Positions 8,757-18,339 of a stretch of 64,000 nt of DNA are shown one piece after another. The notes under the pieces were generated by a model that did not search any database, had not been told where the DNA came from, and saw nothing but the letters and a program-made list of their open reading frames with translations. The position numbers and the translations under genes are program-made. The stretch is from Bradyrhizobium manausense (GTDB taxonomy: Bacteria; Pseudomonadota; Alphaproteobacteria; Rhizobiales; Xanthobacteraceae), in contig NZ_JAFCLG010000012.1 of NCBI RefSeq assembly GCF_018129685.1, positions 90,542-154,541 on the forward strand. The letters are read 5' to 3'. Position 1 is the stretch's first letter, and each line of letters begins with the position of its first letter.

Positions 8757-9602
8757 GTGACCGGATTGACCCATCGCCAGGCTGAAATCCTCAACATCGC
8801 CCGCGCCTCCGGCCGCGTCATGGTCGAGGAGCTGGCGCGCCGGTTCGAGGTTTCTGCCCAGACGATCCGCAAGGACCTCAACGATCTCTGCGAGCGCCGC
8901 TCGCTGACCCGCATCCATGGCGGCGCGATCATCGCCTCCGGCGTGGAAAATCTCGCCTATGAGGCGCGCCGATTCGTCGCCGCCGACGAGAAGAAGGCGA
9001 TCGGCGCCGCCGCCGCTTCGCTGATCCCGAACGGCTGCTCGCTCTTCATCAACATCGGCACCACGACGGAGGAGGTCGCGAGCGCGCTGACCTCGCACGA
9101 GGATCTGCTGGTCATCACCAACAATCTCAACGTTGCCATGCTGCTGTATCGCCATCCCCGCATCGAAGTGGTGGTCGCGGGCGGTACGGTGCGGCGCGCC
9201 GACGGTGCGGTGGTCGGCTCGACCGCGACGCAACTGATCGGCCAGTTCAAGGTCGACTACGCCATCATCGGCGCCTCCGCGATCGACGAGGAGGGCGCGC
9301 TGCTGGACTTCGACTATCGCGAGGTGCAGGTGGCGCAGGCCATCATCGCCAATGCCCGCAGCGTCATGCTGGTCGCCGATTCAACCAAGCTTCGCCGCAG
9401 CGCACCGGTCCGCATCGCGCATATGACCCAGATCCAGACCTTCGTGACCGACCAGGAACTGCCCGAGCGCCTCGCCACCATCTGCCACAGCAAGGGCATC
9501 GAGGTGGTCGCGGCGATGCCGAAGGGCTCTGATATCGACGAGATCCAGGCCGATGCGCAGGATGCGGCGCCTGAAGCAGCGCCGGTGGTGCGGCTGCGCT
9601 AA
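8757..9602 (+). CDS. glpR: DeoR-family repressor GlpR
   Basis: 281-aa DeoR-type regulator. Residues ~5-60 form the winged helix with the family signature VSAQTIRKDLNDLCERRSLTRIHGGA; the remainder is the DeoRC sugar-phosphate-sensing domain. GTG at 8757 gives the expected DeoR N-terminus (TGLTHRQAEILNIARASG). Because the downstream glpD-STPQUV locus handles glycerol-3-phosphate, and rhizobial glp clusters carry a DeoR repressor, GlpR is the likely identity with G3P as inducer. A toxin-antitoxin pair lies between it and glpD, and the gene ends 4 bp from the convergent vapC-like gene. Confidence 0.85.
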   Translation: MTGLTHRQAEILNIARASGRVMVEELARRFEVSAQTIRKDLNDLCERRSLTRIHGGAIIASGVENLAYEARRFVAADEKKAIGAAAASLIPNGCSLFINIGTTTEEVASALTSHEDLLVITNNLNVAMLLYRHPRIEVVVAGGTVRRADGAVVGSTATQLIGQFKVDYAIIGASAIDEEGALLDFDYREVQVAQAIIANARSVMLVADSTKLRRSAPVRIAHMTQIQTFVTDQELPERLATICHSKGIEVVAAMPKGSDIDEIQADAQDAAPEAAPVVRLR

Positions 9603-9606
9603 GGGC

Positions 9607-10023
9607 TTATGTGCTGTTCCACGGGTTGTGCAGCGGCACGCCTGTCGGTTCGAAATCCCCCACATTGCGTGTGACAACCGTCAATCCGTGGACAAGCGCG
9701 GTTGCTGCAATGAGAGCATCGCGTTCGGCCCGCGGGTTGGGAACGTGAAGTTGCGCACAGCGCTGTGCCAGGGCCGTGTCGATGGCCAGAATTCGTCCCT
9801 CGAAGCGCGCCAGAACTTGAGTGTCGATCCAATTGCGCAGGATGGCGCCTTGTGCAGCGTCCTTGCGCTCGATCAAGCGCGCACCAAGTTCGATTTCAAG
9901 AATCGAGATGGCGGACATGAAAAAATTCGCCGCAGGAACTGCATTGGCCCAGGCGACGACATTGCGATCGGCTTTATCCGGTCGCCTCAATTCGGAGATG
10001 ACATTGGTGTCCAGCAGAAACAT
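9607..10023 (-). CDS. PIN-domain toxin (VapC/FitB type)
   Basis: 138-aa PIN-domain ribonuclease. Acidic residues expected to bind Mg2+ are in place: Asp5 in LLDTNVISEL, a Glu in ISILEIELGARL, and Asp in the RDALIAATALVHGL segment followed by VVTRNVGDF. These features match the FitB/VapC group, whose members cleave tRNA or other structured RNA until bound by antitoxin. Its ATG overlaps the antitoxin stop by one base (ATGA), the standard antitoxin-first operon. It lies on the opposite strand to the flanking glp genes, which suggests a later insertion. Confidence 0.88.
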   Translation of the reverse strand: MFLLDTNVISELRRPDKADRNVVAWANAVPAANFFMSAISILEIELGARLIERKDAAQGAILRNWIDTQVLARFEGRILAIDTALAQRCAQLHVPNPRAERDALIAATALVHGLTVVTRNVGDFEPTGVPLHNPWNST

Positions 10024-10274
10024 CAGTCGAGATCGGCGGACTTGAAGATTCCGCCATCCACGCGAGGCGGATCGAAATCAAAGTCCGTACTCGTCTGCGC
10101 CAGAGCCTCGGCAAGGCTCATGTGTCCGCCGCTCAGACGCAAATAGTCTTCGATCGTCAGGAGCACATGGGCTGGGCGGCCGCGATCCGTAATGAAGACG
10201 GGTCCTTGCGATGCAGCTTTTTTGGCGCCGCTGGTGTCCTGATTGAATTCCCGGCTGGTGAGAGTGGTCACCAT
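10023..10274 (-). CDS. Phd/YefM-type antitoxin
   Basis: 83-aa antitoxin beginning MVTTLTSREFNQDTSGAKKA. The N-terminal half has the Phd/YefM pattern ending GPVFITDRGRPAHVLLT and DYLRLSGG, which dimerises and binds the operator; the acidic C-terminal tail (TDFDFDPPRVDGGIFK) is the part expected to wrap the toxin. A ribosome site (AGGGAG) precedes ATG 10274; an in-frame ATG at 10313 is less likely. First gene of the toxin-antitoxin operon, probably autoregulated through the inverted repeat at 10318-10337. Confidence 0.87.
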   Translation of the reverse strand: MVTTLTSREFNQDTSGAKKAASQGPVFITDRGRPAHVLLTIEDYLRLSGGHMSLAEALAQTSTDFDFDPPRVDGGIFKSADLD

Positions 10275-10317
10275 CGTGAGCTCCCTTGTAGCGACGGCGT
10301 CATACGCGCGCATGTAT

Positions 10318-10337
10318 ATGTAGATATGTTGCTACAT
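10318..10337. promoter_or_regulatory. Candidate operator of the toxin-antitoxin operon
   Basis: Inverted repeat ATGTAG-8 bp-CTACAT located 44 bp upstream of the antitoxin start within a locally AT-rich stretch (TATATGTAGATATG). Position and symmetry fit an operator bound by the antitoxin or toxin-antitoxin complex. Inferred from position only. Confidence 0.45.
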
Positions 10338-10484
10338 TCAAGCGTGTCATTGGCCCGGCAGCCTCTCGATGCCGTTCGATCAAGCCGATTGCTCTCAAAT
10401 CTGTCTGTCTGCCTGCCTATTTCTTCACCACTTTGACGATGAAAAAGTTCCATTTTCGCTTTCGGCAGTCACTCTTTCGTCTTG

Positions 10485-10521
10485 CTTTCGTTTTTGGGTG
10501 TGATCTAATCCAAAACGAAAG
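10485..10521. promoter_or_regulatory. Candidate GlpR operator upstream of glpD
   Basis: CTTTCGTTTTTGG (10485-10497) and CCAAAACGAAAG (10510-10521) form an inverted repeat with one unpaired T and a 12-bp spacer, 33 bp before the glpD start. Two further TTTCG motifs sit just upstream (10454-10462 and 10474-10479). DeoR-family regulators, GlpR included, often bind TTCG-containing repeats, so this is the obvious place for GlpR repression; the promoter boxes themselves are not clear. Confidence 0.5.
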
Positions 10522-10554
10522 CTGCCGCTCGACTGAACGAGCGGGTTCCGGGGG

Positions 10555-12105
10555 ATGCGTCTGTTGGAGCGTATTTTCGACCTCGCCATCATTGGAGGCG
10601 GTGTAAACGGTTGCGGCATCGCGCGTGACGCGGTCGGCCGGGGTAACACCGTTTTCCTGTGCGAAATGAACGATTTGGCGAGCGGGACGTCGTCCTGGTC
10701 GACCAAGCTGGTGCATGGCGGCCTGCGCTATCTCGAATATTACGAATTCCGCCTGGTCCGCGAAGCGCTGATCGAACGCGAGATTCTCTGGGGCATCGCG
10801 CCCCACATCATTCGCCCCCTGCGTTTCGTTCTGCCGCATCACGCCGGTCTGCGTCCGGCCTGGCTGCTGCGCCTCGGCCTCTTCCTCTACGATCACATCG
10901 GCGGCCGTCATCTCCTGCCGCCAACCCGCTCGCTCGATCTCAGGCGCGACGAAGTCGGCAAGCCGCTGATCCCGAATCGTTACGGCCGCGCGTTCGAATA
11001 TTCCGACTGCTTCGTCGATGACGCGCGTCTGGTCGTGCTCAATGCGCGCGACGCCGCCGACAAGGGGGCCGAGATCCGCACCCGCACCCGTGCGACCGAC
11101 ATCAAGCAGTCCGACGGGATTTGGACTGTCAGCATGGTCGATACGCTGACCGGCGCGCGCTCGCAGATCCAGGCCCGTGCGCTGGTCAATGCCGGCGGTC
11201 CCTGGGTCGAGGACGTGCTCGGGCGCGGTGCGGGCGTCAACGCCAAGGCAAAGGTACGCCTGGTGCAGGGCTCGCACATCGTGGTCAAGAAGCTCTACGA
11301 CCACGACCGCGCCTACATGTTCCAGAACGCAGATGGCCGCATCATCTTCGTCATCCCCTATCAGGACGATTTCACCCTGATCGGCACCACCGATCGCGAT
11401 TATGACGGCGATCCGTCCAAGGTGAAGGCCACGGCGGAAGAGATCCAGTATCTCTGCGCGGCCGCGAGCGAATATCTCGCCAAGCCCGTGGCATATGGGG
11501 ATGTGGTCTGGACCTATTCCGGCGTGCGACCGCTTTATGACGACGGTGCCAGCGAAGCCAAGGCCGCGACCCGCGATTACGTATTCGAGCTCGACACGCC
11601 GGGCGGGGTGCCGCTGCTGTCGATCTATGGCGGCAAGATCACGACCTATCGCCGCCTCGCCGAAGAGGCGCTGGAGCGGCTCGCGCCCTATCTTCGCAGC
11701 GCGAAAGCGCGTGAGGGCTGGACCGCCAAATGGCCGCTGCCCGGCGGCGACATGGACGTGTCGGCCGTCGATGGCCTGATCGCCGAGCTTCAGCGCGGCT
11801 ATCCCTTCCTGAGCCACGAGCATGCGCGGCGCCTTGCGCGCGCCTACGGCACCCGCGCCATCAAGCTGCTCGGCGACGCGAAATCGACCGCCGATCTCGG
11901 CCAGGCCTTTGGCGCAACTCTGACCGAACGTGAGGTTCGCTACCTGATGACCAACGAATGGGCGGTGACCGCCGAGGATATCGTCTGGCGTCGCTCCAAG
12001 CTCGGACTGCGGCTGTCTGCCGACGAAATTGCCGCCCTGGACGACTGGATCAAGGCCCACGTTGTATCGCAAAGTCCTCTTCTGCAAGCAGGAGGACGCT
12101 CATGA
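10555..12105 (+). CDS. glpD: FAD-dependent glycerol-3-phosphate dehydrogenase
   Basis: 516-aa membrane-associated aerobic GlpD, oxidising sn-glycerol-3-phosphate to dihydroxyacetone phosphate and passing electrons to quinone. The dinucleotide-binding motif LAIIGGGVNGCGIARD lies at residues ~10-25, GTSSWSTKLVHGGLRYLE follows near residue 45 (a GlpD signature), and the C-terminal ~130 residues form the DAO_C cap. Length matches E. coli GlpD (501 aa). The stop overlaps the glpS start (ATGA), so it leads the transporter operon. Confidence 0.96.
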   Translation: MRLLERIFDLAIIGGGVNGCGIARDAVGRGNTVFLCEMNDLASGTSSWSTKLVHGGLRYLEYYEFRLVREALIEREILWGIAPHIIRPLRFVLPHHAGLRPAWLLRLGLFLYDHIGGRHLLPPTRSLDLRRDEVGKPLIPNRYGRAFEYSDCFVDDARLVVLNARDAADKGAEIRTRTRATDIKQSDGIWTVSMVDTLTGARSQIQARALVNAGGPWVEDVLGRGAGVNAKAKVRLVQGSHIVVKKLYDHDRAYMFQNADGRIIFVIPYQDDFTLIGTTDRDYDGDPSKVKATAEEIQYLCAAASEYLAKPVAYGDVVWTYSGVRPLYDDGASEAKAATRDYVFELDTPGGVPLLSIYGGKITTYRRLAEEALERLAPYLRSAKAREGWTAKWPLPGGDMDVSAVDGLIAELQRGYPFLSHEHARRLARAYGTRAIKLLGDAKSTADLGQAFGATLTEREVRYLMTNEWAVTAEDIVWRRSKLGLRLSADEIAALDDWIKAHVVSQSPLLQAGGRS

Positions 12106-13241
12106 GCGTGACACTCGATCACGTGACCCGGACCGTCGATGGGGTTCCACACATTCGCGACGTCTCGCTGACGCTCGAGAGCGGCACGCTCAACGTGCTG
12201 CTCGGGCCGACGCTGTCGGGCAAGACATCGATCATGCGGCTGCTCGCCGGCCTCGACAAGCCGACCTCAGGCAAGGTGCTGGTCAACGGCAAGGACGTCA
12301 CGGGCGTCGACGTGCGGCAGCGGTCGGTCGCGATGGTCTATCAGCAGTTCATCAACTACCCCTCGCTCACGGTCTACGAGAACATCGCTTCGCCGCTTCG
12401 TGTCCAGGGCAAGCCGCGCGAGGAGATCGAGACGCGCGTGGCGGAAGCCGCAAGGCTGCTCCGGCTTGAGCCGTTCCTGAAGCGCACGCCGCTTCAGCTG
12501 TCCGGCGGTCAGCAGCAGCGCACCGCGATGGCGCGTGCGCTGGTCAAGGGCGCCGATCTCGTGCTGCTCGACGAGCCGCTCGCAAATCTCGATTACAAGC
12601 TGCGCGAAGAGCTGCGCACGGAATTGCCGCGCATCTTCGAGGCCTCCGGCGCGATCTTCGTCTATGCCACGACCGAGCCGACCGAGGCGCTGCTGCTCGG
12701 CGGCAACACGGTCTGCATGTGGGAGGGCCAGGCGCTCCAGATCGGCGAGACGCCCGGCGTCTACCGCCGTCCGCAGACGCTGCGCGTCGCGCAGGTTTTC
12801 TCCGATCCGCCGCTCAATCTCGTCGGCATCGAGAAGAAGAACGGCTCCGTGCAATATGCGGGCGGCATCGCTGCGCCGGCCTCCGGTCTCTATTCGTCTC
12901 TTGCCGACGGCGCCTATCGCGTCGGTTTTCGCGCCCACCAGCTAGCGCTCGCCAATGGCGAGACCGACCGCCATGCCTTCCATGCCACAGTCACGGTGAC
13001 CGAGATCACCGGTTCGGAGAGTTTCGTGCATTTGACCCGCGACGGATCGAACTGGGTTGCGGTGCTGCACGGCGTGCACGAGTTCGAGCCCGGCCAGACG
13101 CTGGACGCCGTGCTCGACCCCAATGATGTATTCGTCTTCGATGCGGCCGACCGCCTGGTCGCTGCTCCTGGTCCCATAGCGTTTTCAAGCGAAGTGCCTA
13201 GCGGTTCGCGTGAAGAAAACGCGTCAAAGAAAAAAGCTTGA
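12102..13241 (+). CDS. glpS: Glycerol-3-phosphate ABC transporter ATPase GlpS
   Basis: 379-aa nucleotide-binding subunit of the rhizobial GlpSTPQUV importer. Walker A is GPTLSGKT (residues 35-42), the Q-loop region MVYQQF follows, the ABC signature LSGGQ (133-137) is perfect, and Walker B is LVLLDEPLANLD. The usual switch His is absent: the H-loop reads YATTEPTE, with Thr191 where MalK-type ATPases have His. The C-terminal third is a TOBE-like regulatory domain. ATG 12102 overlaps the glpD stop. GlpT has the complementary pattern (weak signature, intact His), so the two probably form a heterodimer with one consensus and one degenerate ATP site. Confidence 0.92.
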   Translation: MSVTLDHVTRTVDGVPHIRDVSLTLESGTLNVLLGPTLSGKTSIMRLLAGLDKPTSGKVLVNGKDVTGVDVRQRSVAMVYQQFINYPSLTVYENIASPLRVQGKPREEIETRVAEAARLLRLEPFLKRTPLQLSGGQQQRTAMARALVKGADLVLLDEPLANLDYKLREELRTELPRIFEASGAIFVYATTEPTEALLLGGNTVCMWEGQALQIGETPGVYRRPQTLRVAQVFSDPPLNLVGIEKKNGSVQYAGGIAAPASGLYSSLADGAYRVGFRAHQLALANGETDRHAFHATVTVTEITGSESFVHLTRDGSNWVAVLHGVHEFEPGQTLDAVLDPNDVFVFDAADRLVAAPGPIAFSSEVPSGSREENASKKKA

Positions 13242-13253
13242 GGGAGGTGCGCG

Positions 13254-14339
13254 ATGGCTCGCATTGACCTCGTCGATCTCGCTCACTCCTACGGCGGCAA
13301 CGACGCGCCGCAGGAAACCTTTGCGCTGAAGCCGGTCACAATGACCTGGCGGCAGGGCGGCGCCTATGCGCTGCTCGGCCCGTCCGGCTGCGGCAAGACC
13401 ACGCTGCTCAACGTCATCTCCGGCATCATCACGCCGTCGCGGGGGAAGATCCTGTTCGACGGGGCGGACATCACACCGCTGTCGACCCAGAAGCGCAACA
13501 TCGCCCAGGTGTTCCAGTTTCCGGTCATCTACGACACCATGACGGTGGGGCAGAACCTGGCCTTTCCGTTGAAGAACCGCGGCGTGCCGAAGGCCGAGAT
13601 CGACAAGCGCGTCGCCGACATCGGCCGCCTGCTCGATCTCGAGCCCTATCTGAACCGCAAGGCGACGCGGCTCACCGCCGACGCCAAGCAGAAGATCTCG
13701 CTTGGCCGCGGCCTCGTCCGTTCCGACGTCGCCGCCGTGCTGTTCGACGAGCCGCTGACCGTGATCGATCCCGAATTGAAATGGCAGCTCCGCTCCAAGC
13801 TGAAGGCGCTGCACCGCGAACTCGATCTCACGATGATCTACGTCACCCACGACCAGACGGAGGCGCTGACCTTCGCCGACACCGTCGTCGTCATGCATGA
13901 CGGCCGCGTGGTGCAGAGCGGCACGCCGGCGGAGCTGTTCGACAAGCCCGCCCACACCTTCGTCGGTTATTTCATCGGCTCGCCCGGCATGAACATTCTG
14001 CCCGCCGAGGTGAAGGGGCGCGAGGCAAGGGTCGAGGGCCATGTCATCGCGCTGAACCGCAGCTACGACAACCTGCCGGCAGGCGCCAGGATCGAGATCG
14101 GCGTGCGTCCGGAATTCGTTGACGCGATCGCGCCCGGGCCCGGCCTGCTGACGGCAAAAATCGACCGCATCGACGACCTTGGCCGCATCCGTTTCGCGCG
14201 CGTGCGTATCGGCGAGGCCAAGATCGCGGCGCGTGCGCCGGCTGGCTTCACCGGCTCCGATGGAAATGCCGGGCTGAAGCTCGATCCGGCACATATTCAC
14301 GTTTATGCTGACAGCCTTCTGGTGGAAGGGACCGCCTGA
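13254..14339 (+). CDS. glpT: Glycerol-3-phosphate ABC transporter ATPase GlpT
   Basis: 361-aa second ATPase of the importer. Walker A is canonical, GPSGCGKT (42-49); Walker B AVLFDEPLTVID and the switch His199 in YVTHDQTEAL are intact. The ABC signature, however, reads LTADAKQK (from Leu140) instead of LSGGQ, so it cannot supply a normal signature to its partner's site. Together with GlpS this predicts functional asymmetry. A TOBE-like C-terminal domain follows residue ~240. A ribosome site (GGGAGG) precedes the ATG. This GlpT is unrelated to the E. coli MFS antiporter of the same name. Confidence 0.92.
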   Translation: MARIDLVDLAHSYGGNDAPQETFALKPVTMTWRQGGAYALLGPSGCGKTTLLNVISGIITPSRGKILFDGADITPLSTQKRNIAQVFQFPVIYDTMTVGQNLAFPLKNRGVPKAEIDKRVADIGRLLDLEPYLNRKATRLTADAKQKISLGRGLVRSDVAAVLFDEPLTVIDPELKWQLRSKLKALHRELDLTMIYVTHDQTEALTFADTVVVMHDGRVVQSGTPAELFDKPAHTFVGYFIGSPGMNILPAEVKGREARVEGHVIALNRSYDNLPAGARIEIGVRPEFVDAIAPGPGLLTAKIDRIDDLGRIRFARVRIGEAKIAARAPAGFTGSDGNAGLKLDPAHIHVYADSLLVEGTA

Positions 14340-15240
14340 TGGACAAGACCGTCAACCAAAAAGCCTGGTTCCTGGTGCTGCCGGTGTTCCTGGTCGTCGC
14401 CTTCTCGGCGGTGCTGCCGCTGATGACGGTGGTGAATTATTCGATGCAGGACACCTTCGGCAACAACCAGTTCTTCTGGAACGGCGTCGGCTGGTTCAAG
14501 GAGTTGCTCGATCCCTCGACCGATCTCGGCGGCCGCTTCCTCGCCTCGCTCGGCCGCAATCTGTTCTTCTCGCTCGTGATCCTCGCCATCGAGGTGCCGC
14601 TCGGCATCGTCGTCGCGCTGTCGATGCCGCGTCAGGGCTGGACCGTCGCCGCCTGCCTCGTCACCCTCGCGCTGCCGCTGTTGATTCCGTGGAACGTGGT
14701 CGGCACGATCTGGCAGATCTTCGGCCGGCCCGACATCGGCTTGCTCGGCTATGTCCTCAACCACATCGGGCTCGACTATAACTACGTCTCCAACGACATC
14801 GACGCCTGGGTCACCGTCATCGTGATGGACGTCTGGCACTGGACCAGCCTCGTCGCGCTGCTCTGCTATGCCGGCCTGAAGTCGATCCCCGAGGCCTATT
14901 ATCAGGCCGCCCAGATCGACGGCGCTTCACGCTGGGCCGTGTTCAAGGCAATCCAGCTGCCGAAGATGAACCGCGTGCTCCTGATCGCCGTGCTGCTGCG
15001 CTTCATGGACAGTTTCATGATCTACACCGAGCCGTTCGTCGTCACCGGCGGAGGCCCGGGCAACTCGACCACCTTCGTGTCGATCGAACTCGTCAAGATC
15101 GCGCTCGGCCAGTTCGACCTCGGCAAGGCCGCCGCGCTCTCGCTGGTCTACAACCTGATCATCCTGATCGTCTGCTGGATCTTCTACACCGTCATGACCA
15201 ATGCCGGCAGCGAACGGAAACCCCAGGAAGGAGCCGCGTG

Positions 15241-15241
<1 letters not shown>
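14339..15241 (+). CDS. glpP: Glycerol-3-phosphate ABC transporter permease GlpP
   Basis: 300-aa inner-membrane permease of the MalF/UgpA type. About six hydrophobic segments are visible, starting with WFLVLPVFLVVAFSAVLPLM. The EAA loop that docks on the ATPase is IPEAYYQAAQIDGASRWAVF. Start codon overlaps the glpT stop (TGATG). Pairs with GlpQ to form the translocation channel. Sequence similarity alone would also allow another sugar-family substrate, but the glpD-linked gene order fixes glycerol-3-phosphate as most probable. Confidence 0.92.
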
Positions 15242-16047
<806 letters not shown>

Positions 16048-16056
16048 GAGGTTCTC

Positions 16057-16386
16057 ATGGAATCCATTGCATGGATGGCCTGGACGCTGCCGACGGCGAT
16101 CTTCTTCGTCGCGCTCGCCTGTACGCTCGCGGTGATGACGTGGCTCGCGGCTGCGTATCCCGAGGCCGAGCGTGTCGGCGTGCTCAGCATTCCGACCACG
16201 CGCGGCGATCGCCTGTTCATCTCGTTGATCCTGGCGGCCGTCATTCACCTCGCGTGGATCGGCCTCGTCGGCACCAACCCGATCGCCTCGCTGCCGATCG
16301 GTGAGGAGGGCATCGAGATTTCGAGCCTGTGGCTCGCAAGTGGAATTTCGCTGGTGACGGCCGTGCTTGTTTTTCGCACGGTCTGA
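16057..16386 (+). CDS. glpU: Small integral membrane protein GlpU (DUF2160)
   Basis: 109-aa protein with three predicted membrane helices (around residues 9-32, 50-70 and 87-107) and a short polar loop containing PEAERVGVLSIPTTRGDRLF. It matches by size, topology and position the GlpU/DUF2160 protein found between the permease and binding-protein genes in rhizobial glp operons. Its biochemical role is unknown; a fixed place in the operon suggests an accessory subunit of the importer. A short hairpin (CCGGGGTCAACCCGG) lies between it and glpV. Confidence 0.85.
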   Translation: MESIAWMAWTLPTAIFFVALACTLAVMTWLAAAYPEAERVGVLSIPTTRGDRLFISLILAAVIHLAWIGLVGTNPIASLPIGEEGIEISSLWLASGISLVTAVLVFRTV

Positions 16387-16461
16387 AGCTTGCGAAGGGA
16401 CGGCCAGATCCGGGGTCAACCCGGGCCTGTATAAAGTTTGTCGCTGCAACGGAGGAACAAC

Positions 16462-18258
16462 ATGCGACAGTTTAGGAGAAGGAAAGGTCCATTGACCAAG
16501 ATTAGTTTTCTGACCGTATCGAGCGCCGCGGCCATTCTCGCCACCGCGTTCGCAGCTTCGGCGCCGGTTCGCGCCGCTGACGACGCCACGATCCAGAAGT
16601 GGATCGCGGAATTCCAGCCCTCGACCCTGTCGAAGGAAGACCAGAAGAAGGAGCTGGAATGGTTCGCCAAGGCGGCCGAGCCCTTCAAGGGCATGGAGAT
16701 CAACGTCGTCTCCGAAACCATCACGACCCACGAATATGAGTCGCAGACGCTGGCCAAGGCGTTTACCGAACTCACCGGCATCAAGCTCAAGCACGACATC
16801 ATCCAGGAAGGTGACGTGGTCGAGAAGCTGCAGACCCAGATGCAGTCCGGCAAGAACGTGTACGACGGCTGGATCAACGACTCCGACCTGATCGGCACCC
16901 ACTTCCGCTACGGCCAGACCATCGTGCTGTCCGACTACATGACCGGCGAGGGCAAGGACGTCACCGACCCCATGCTCGACGTCAACGACTTCATCGGCAA
17001 GTCGTTCACGACCGCGCCGGACGGCAAGCTCTATCAGCTGCCCGACCAGCAGTTCGCGAACCTCTATTGGTTCCGCTACGACTGGTTCACCAACCCCGAC
17101 TACAAGGCCAAGTTCAAGGCCAAGTATGGCTACGATCTCGGCGTGCCCGTGAACTGGTCGGCGTATGAAGACATCGCCGAGTTCTTCACCAACGACATCA
17201 AGGAGATCAACGGCGTCAAGGTCTACGGCCATATGGACTATGGCAAAAAGGACCCGTCGCTCGGATGGCGTTTCACCGACGCCTGGCTCTCGATGGCCGG
17301 CAACGGCGACAAGGGCATTCCGAACGGTCTGCCGGTCGACGAGTGGGGCATCCGCATGGAGGGCTGCAGTCCGGTCGGCTCGTCGGTCGACCGTGGTGGC
17401 GACACCAATGGTCCGGCGGCGGTCTACTCGATCACCAAGTACCTCGAGTGGCTGAAGAAGTACGCGCCGCCGCAGGCGCAGGGCATGACCTTCTCTGAAG
17501 CGGGCCCTGTGCCGGCTCAGGGCAACATCGCCCAGCAGATGTTCTGGTACACCGCCTTCACCGCCGACATGGTGAAGCCGGGCATCGCCGTGATGAACGC
17601 GGACGGTACGCCGAAGTGGCGTATGGCTCCGTCGCCGCACGGCGCCTACTGGAAGGAAGGCATGAAGCTCGGCTATCAGGACGCCGGCTCCGTGACGCTG
17701 CTGAAGTCGACCCCGGCGGATCGCCGCAAGGCAGCCTGGCTCTATCTGCAGTTCATCATCTCCAAGACGGTGTCGCTGAAGAAGAGCCATGTCGGTCTCA
17801 CCTTCATCCGTGAATCCGACATCTGGGACAAGTCGTTCACCGAGCGTGCGCCGAAGCTCGGCGGCCTGATCGAGTTCTACCGCTCGCCCGCGCGCGTGCA
17901 GTGGACCCCGACCGGCAACAACGTGCCCGACTATCCGAAGCTCGCTCAGCTGTGGTGGCAGAACATCGGCGATGCGTCGTCGGGTGCGAAGACCCCGCAG
18001 CAGGCGATGGACGCGCTGGCAGCTGCCCAGGACTCCGTGATGGAGCGCCTGGAGAAGTCCGGCGTGCAGGGCAAGTGCGGCCCGAAGCTGCACAAGAAGG
18101 AGTCGGCCGAATACTGGTTCGCCAAGGCCGAGAAGGACGGCACCATCGCGCCGCAGCGCAAGCTTGCCAACGAGAAGCCGAAGGGCGAGACCGTCGACTA
18201 CGACACGCTGATCAAGTCGTGGCCGGCCACCCCGCCCAAGCGCGCCTCGCTGCAGTAA
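16462..18258 (+). CDS. glpV: Periplasmic glycerol-3-phosphate-binding protein GlpV
   Basis: 598-aa extracellular solute-binding protein (family 1), unusually long for the class but typical of GlpV. The N-terminus has a basic region and a hydrophobic core ending APVRAADD, a good Sec signal with cleavage after the Ala residue. Mature sequence contains ETITTHEYESQTLAKAFTEL and a long C-terminal extension. A strong ribosome site (GGAGG) precedes ATG 16462, consistent with higher expression than the membrane subunits. Delivers substrate to GlpPQ. The gene is followed by a clear terminator at 18278-18305. Confidence 0.93.
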   Translation: MRQFRRRKGPLTKISFLTVSSAAAILATAFAASAPVRAADDATIQKWIAEFQPSTLSKEDQKKELEWFAKAAEPFKGMEINVVSETITTHEYESQTLAKAFTELTGIKLKHDIIQEGDVVEKLQTQMQSGKNVYDGWINDSDLIGTHFRYGQTIVLSDYMTGEGKDVTDPMLDVNDFIGKSFTTAPDGKLYQLPDQQFANLYWFRYDWFTNPDYKAKFKAKYGYDLGVPVNWSAYEDIAEFFTNDIKEINGVKVYGHMDYGKKDPSLGWRFTDAWLSMAGNGDKGIPNGLPVDEWGIRMEGCSPVGSSVDRGGDTNGPAAVYSITKYLEWLKKYAPPQAQGMTFSEAGPVPAQGNIAQQMFWYTAFTADMVKPGIAVMNADGTPKWRMAPSPHGAYWKEGMKLGYQDAGSVTLLKSTPADRRKAAWLYLQFIISKTVSLKKSHVGLTFIRESDIWDKSFTERAPKLGGLIEFYRSPARVQWTPTGNNVPDYPKLAQLWWQNIGDASSGAKTPQQAMDALAAAQDSVMERLEKSGVQGKCGPKLHKKESAEYWFAKAEKDGTIAPQRKLANEKPKGETVDYDTLIKSWPATPPKRASLQ

Positions 18259-18277
18259 GCGAAGCCTCATAACGACG

Positions 18278-18305
18278 AAAGGCCGGGAGCAATCCCGGCC
18301 TTTTT
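18278..18305 (+). terminator. Rho-independent terminator of the glp operon
   Basis: AAAGGCCGGGA, loop GCAA, TCCCGGCCTTT, then further T residues (TTTTTGTTTTT). The 11-bp stem with GNRA-like loop lies 20 bp after the glpV stop. Confidence 0.92.
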
Positions 18306-18339
18306 GTTTTTGGTGAGATGGGCTGTCTCGGCGCGTTCG

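Noticed and set aside
16387..16461. Hairpin CCGGGGTCAACCCGG between glpU and glpV as a terminator
   Set aside because: Five- to six-bp stem without T tract; more likely irrelevant or an mRNA processing site than a terminator.
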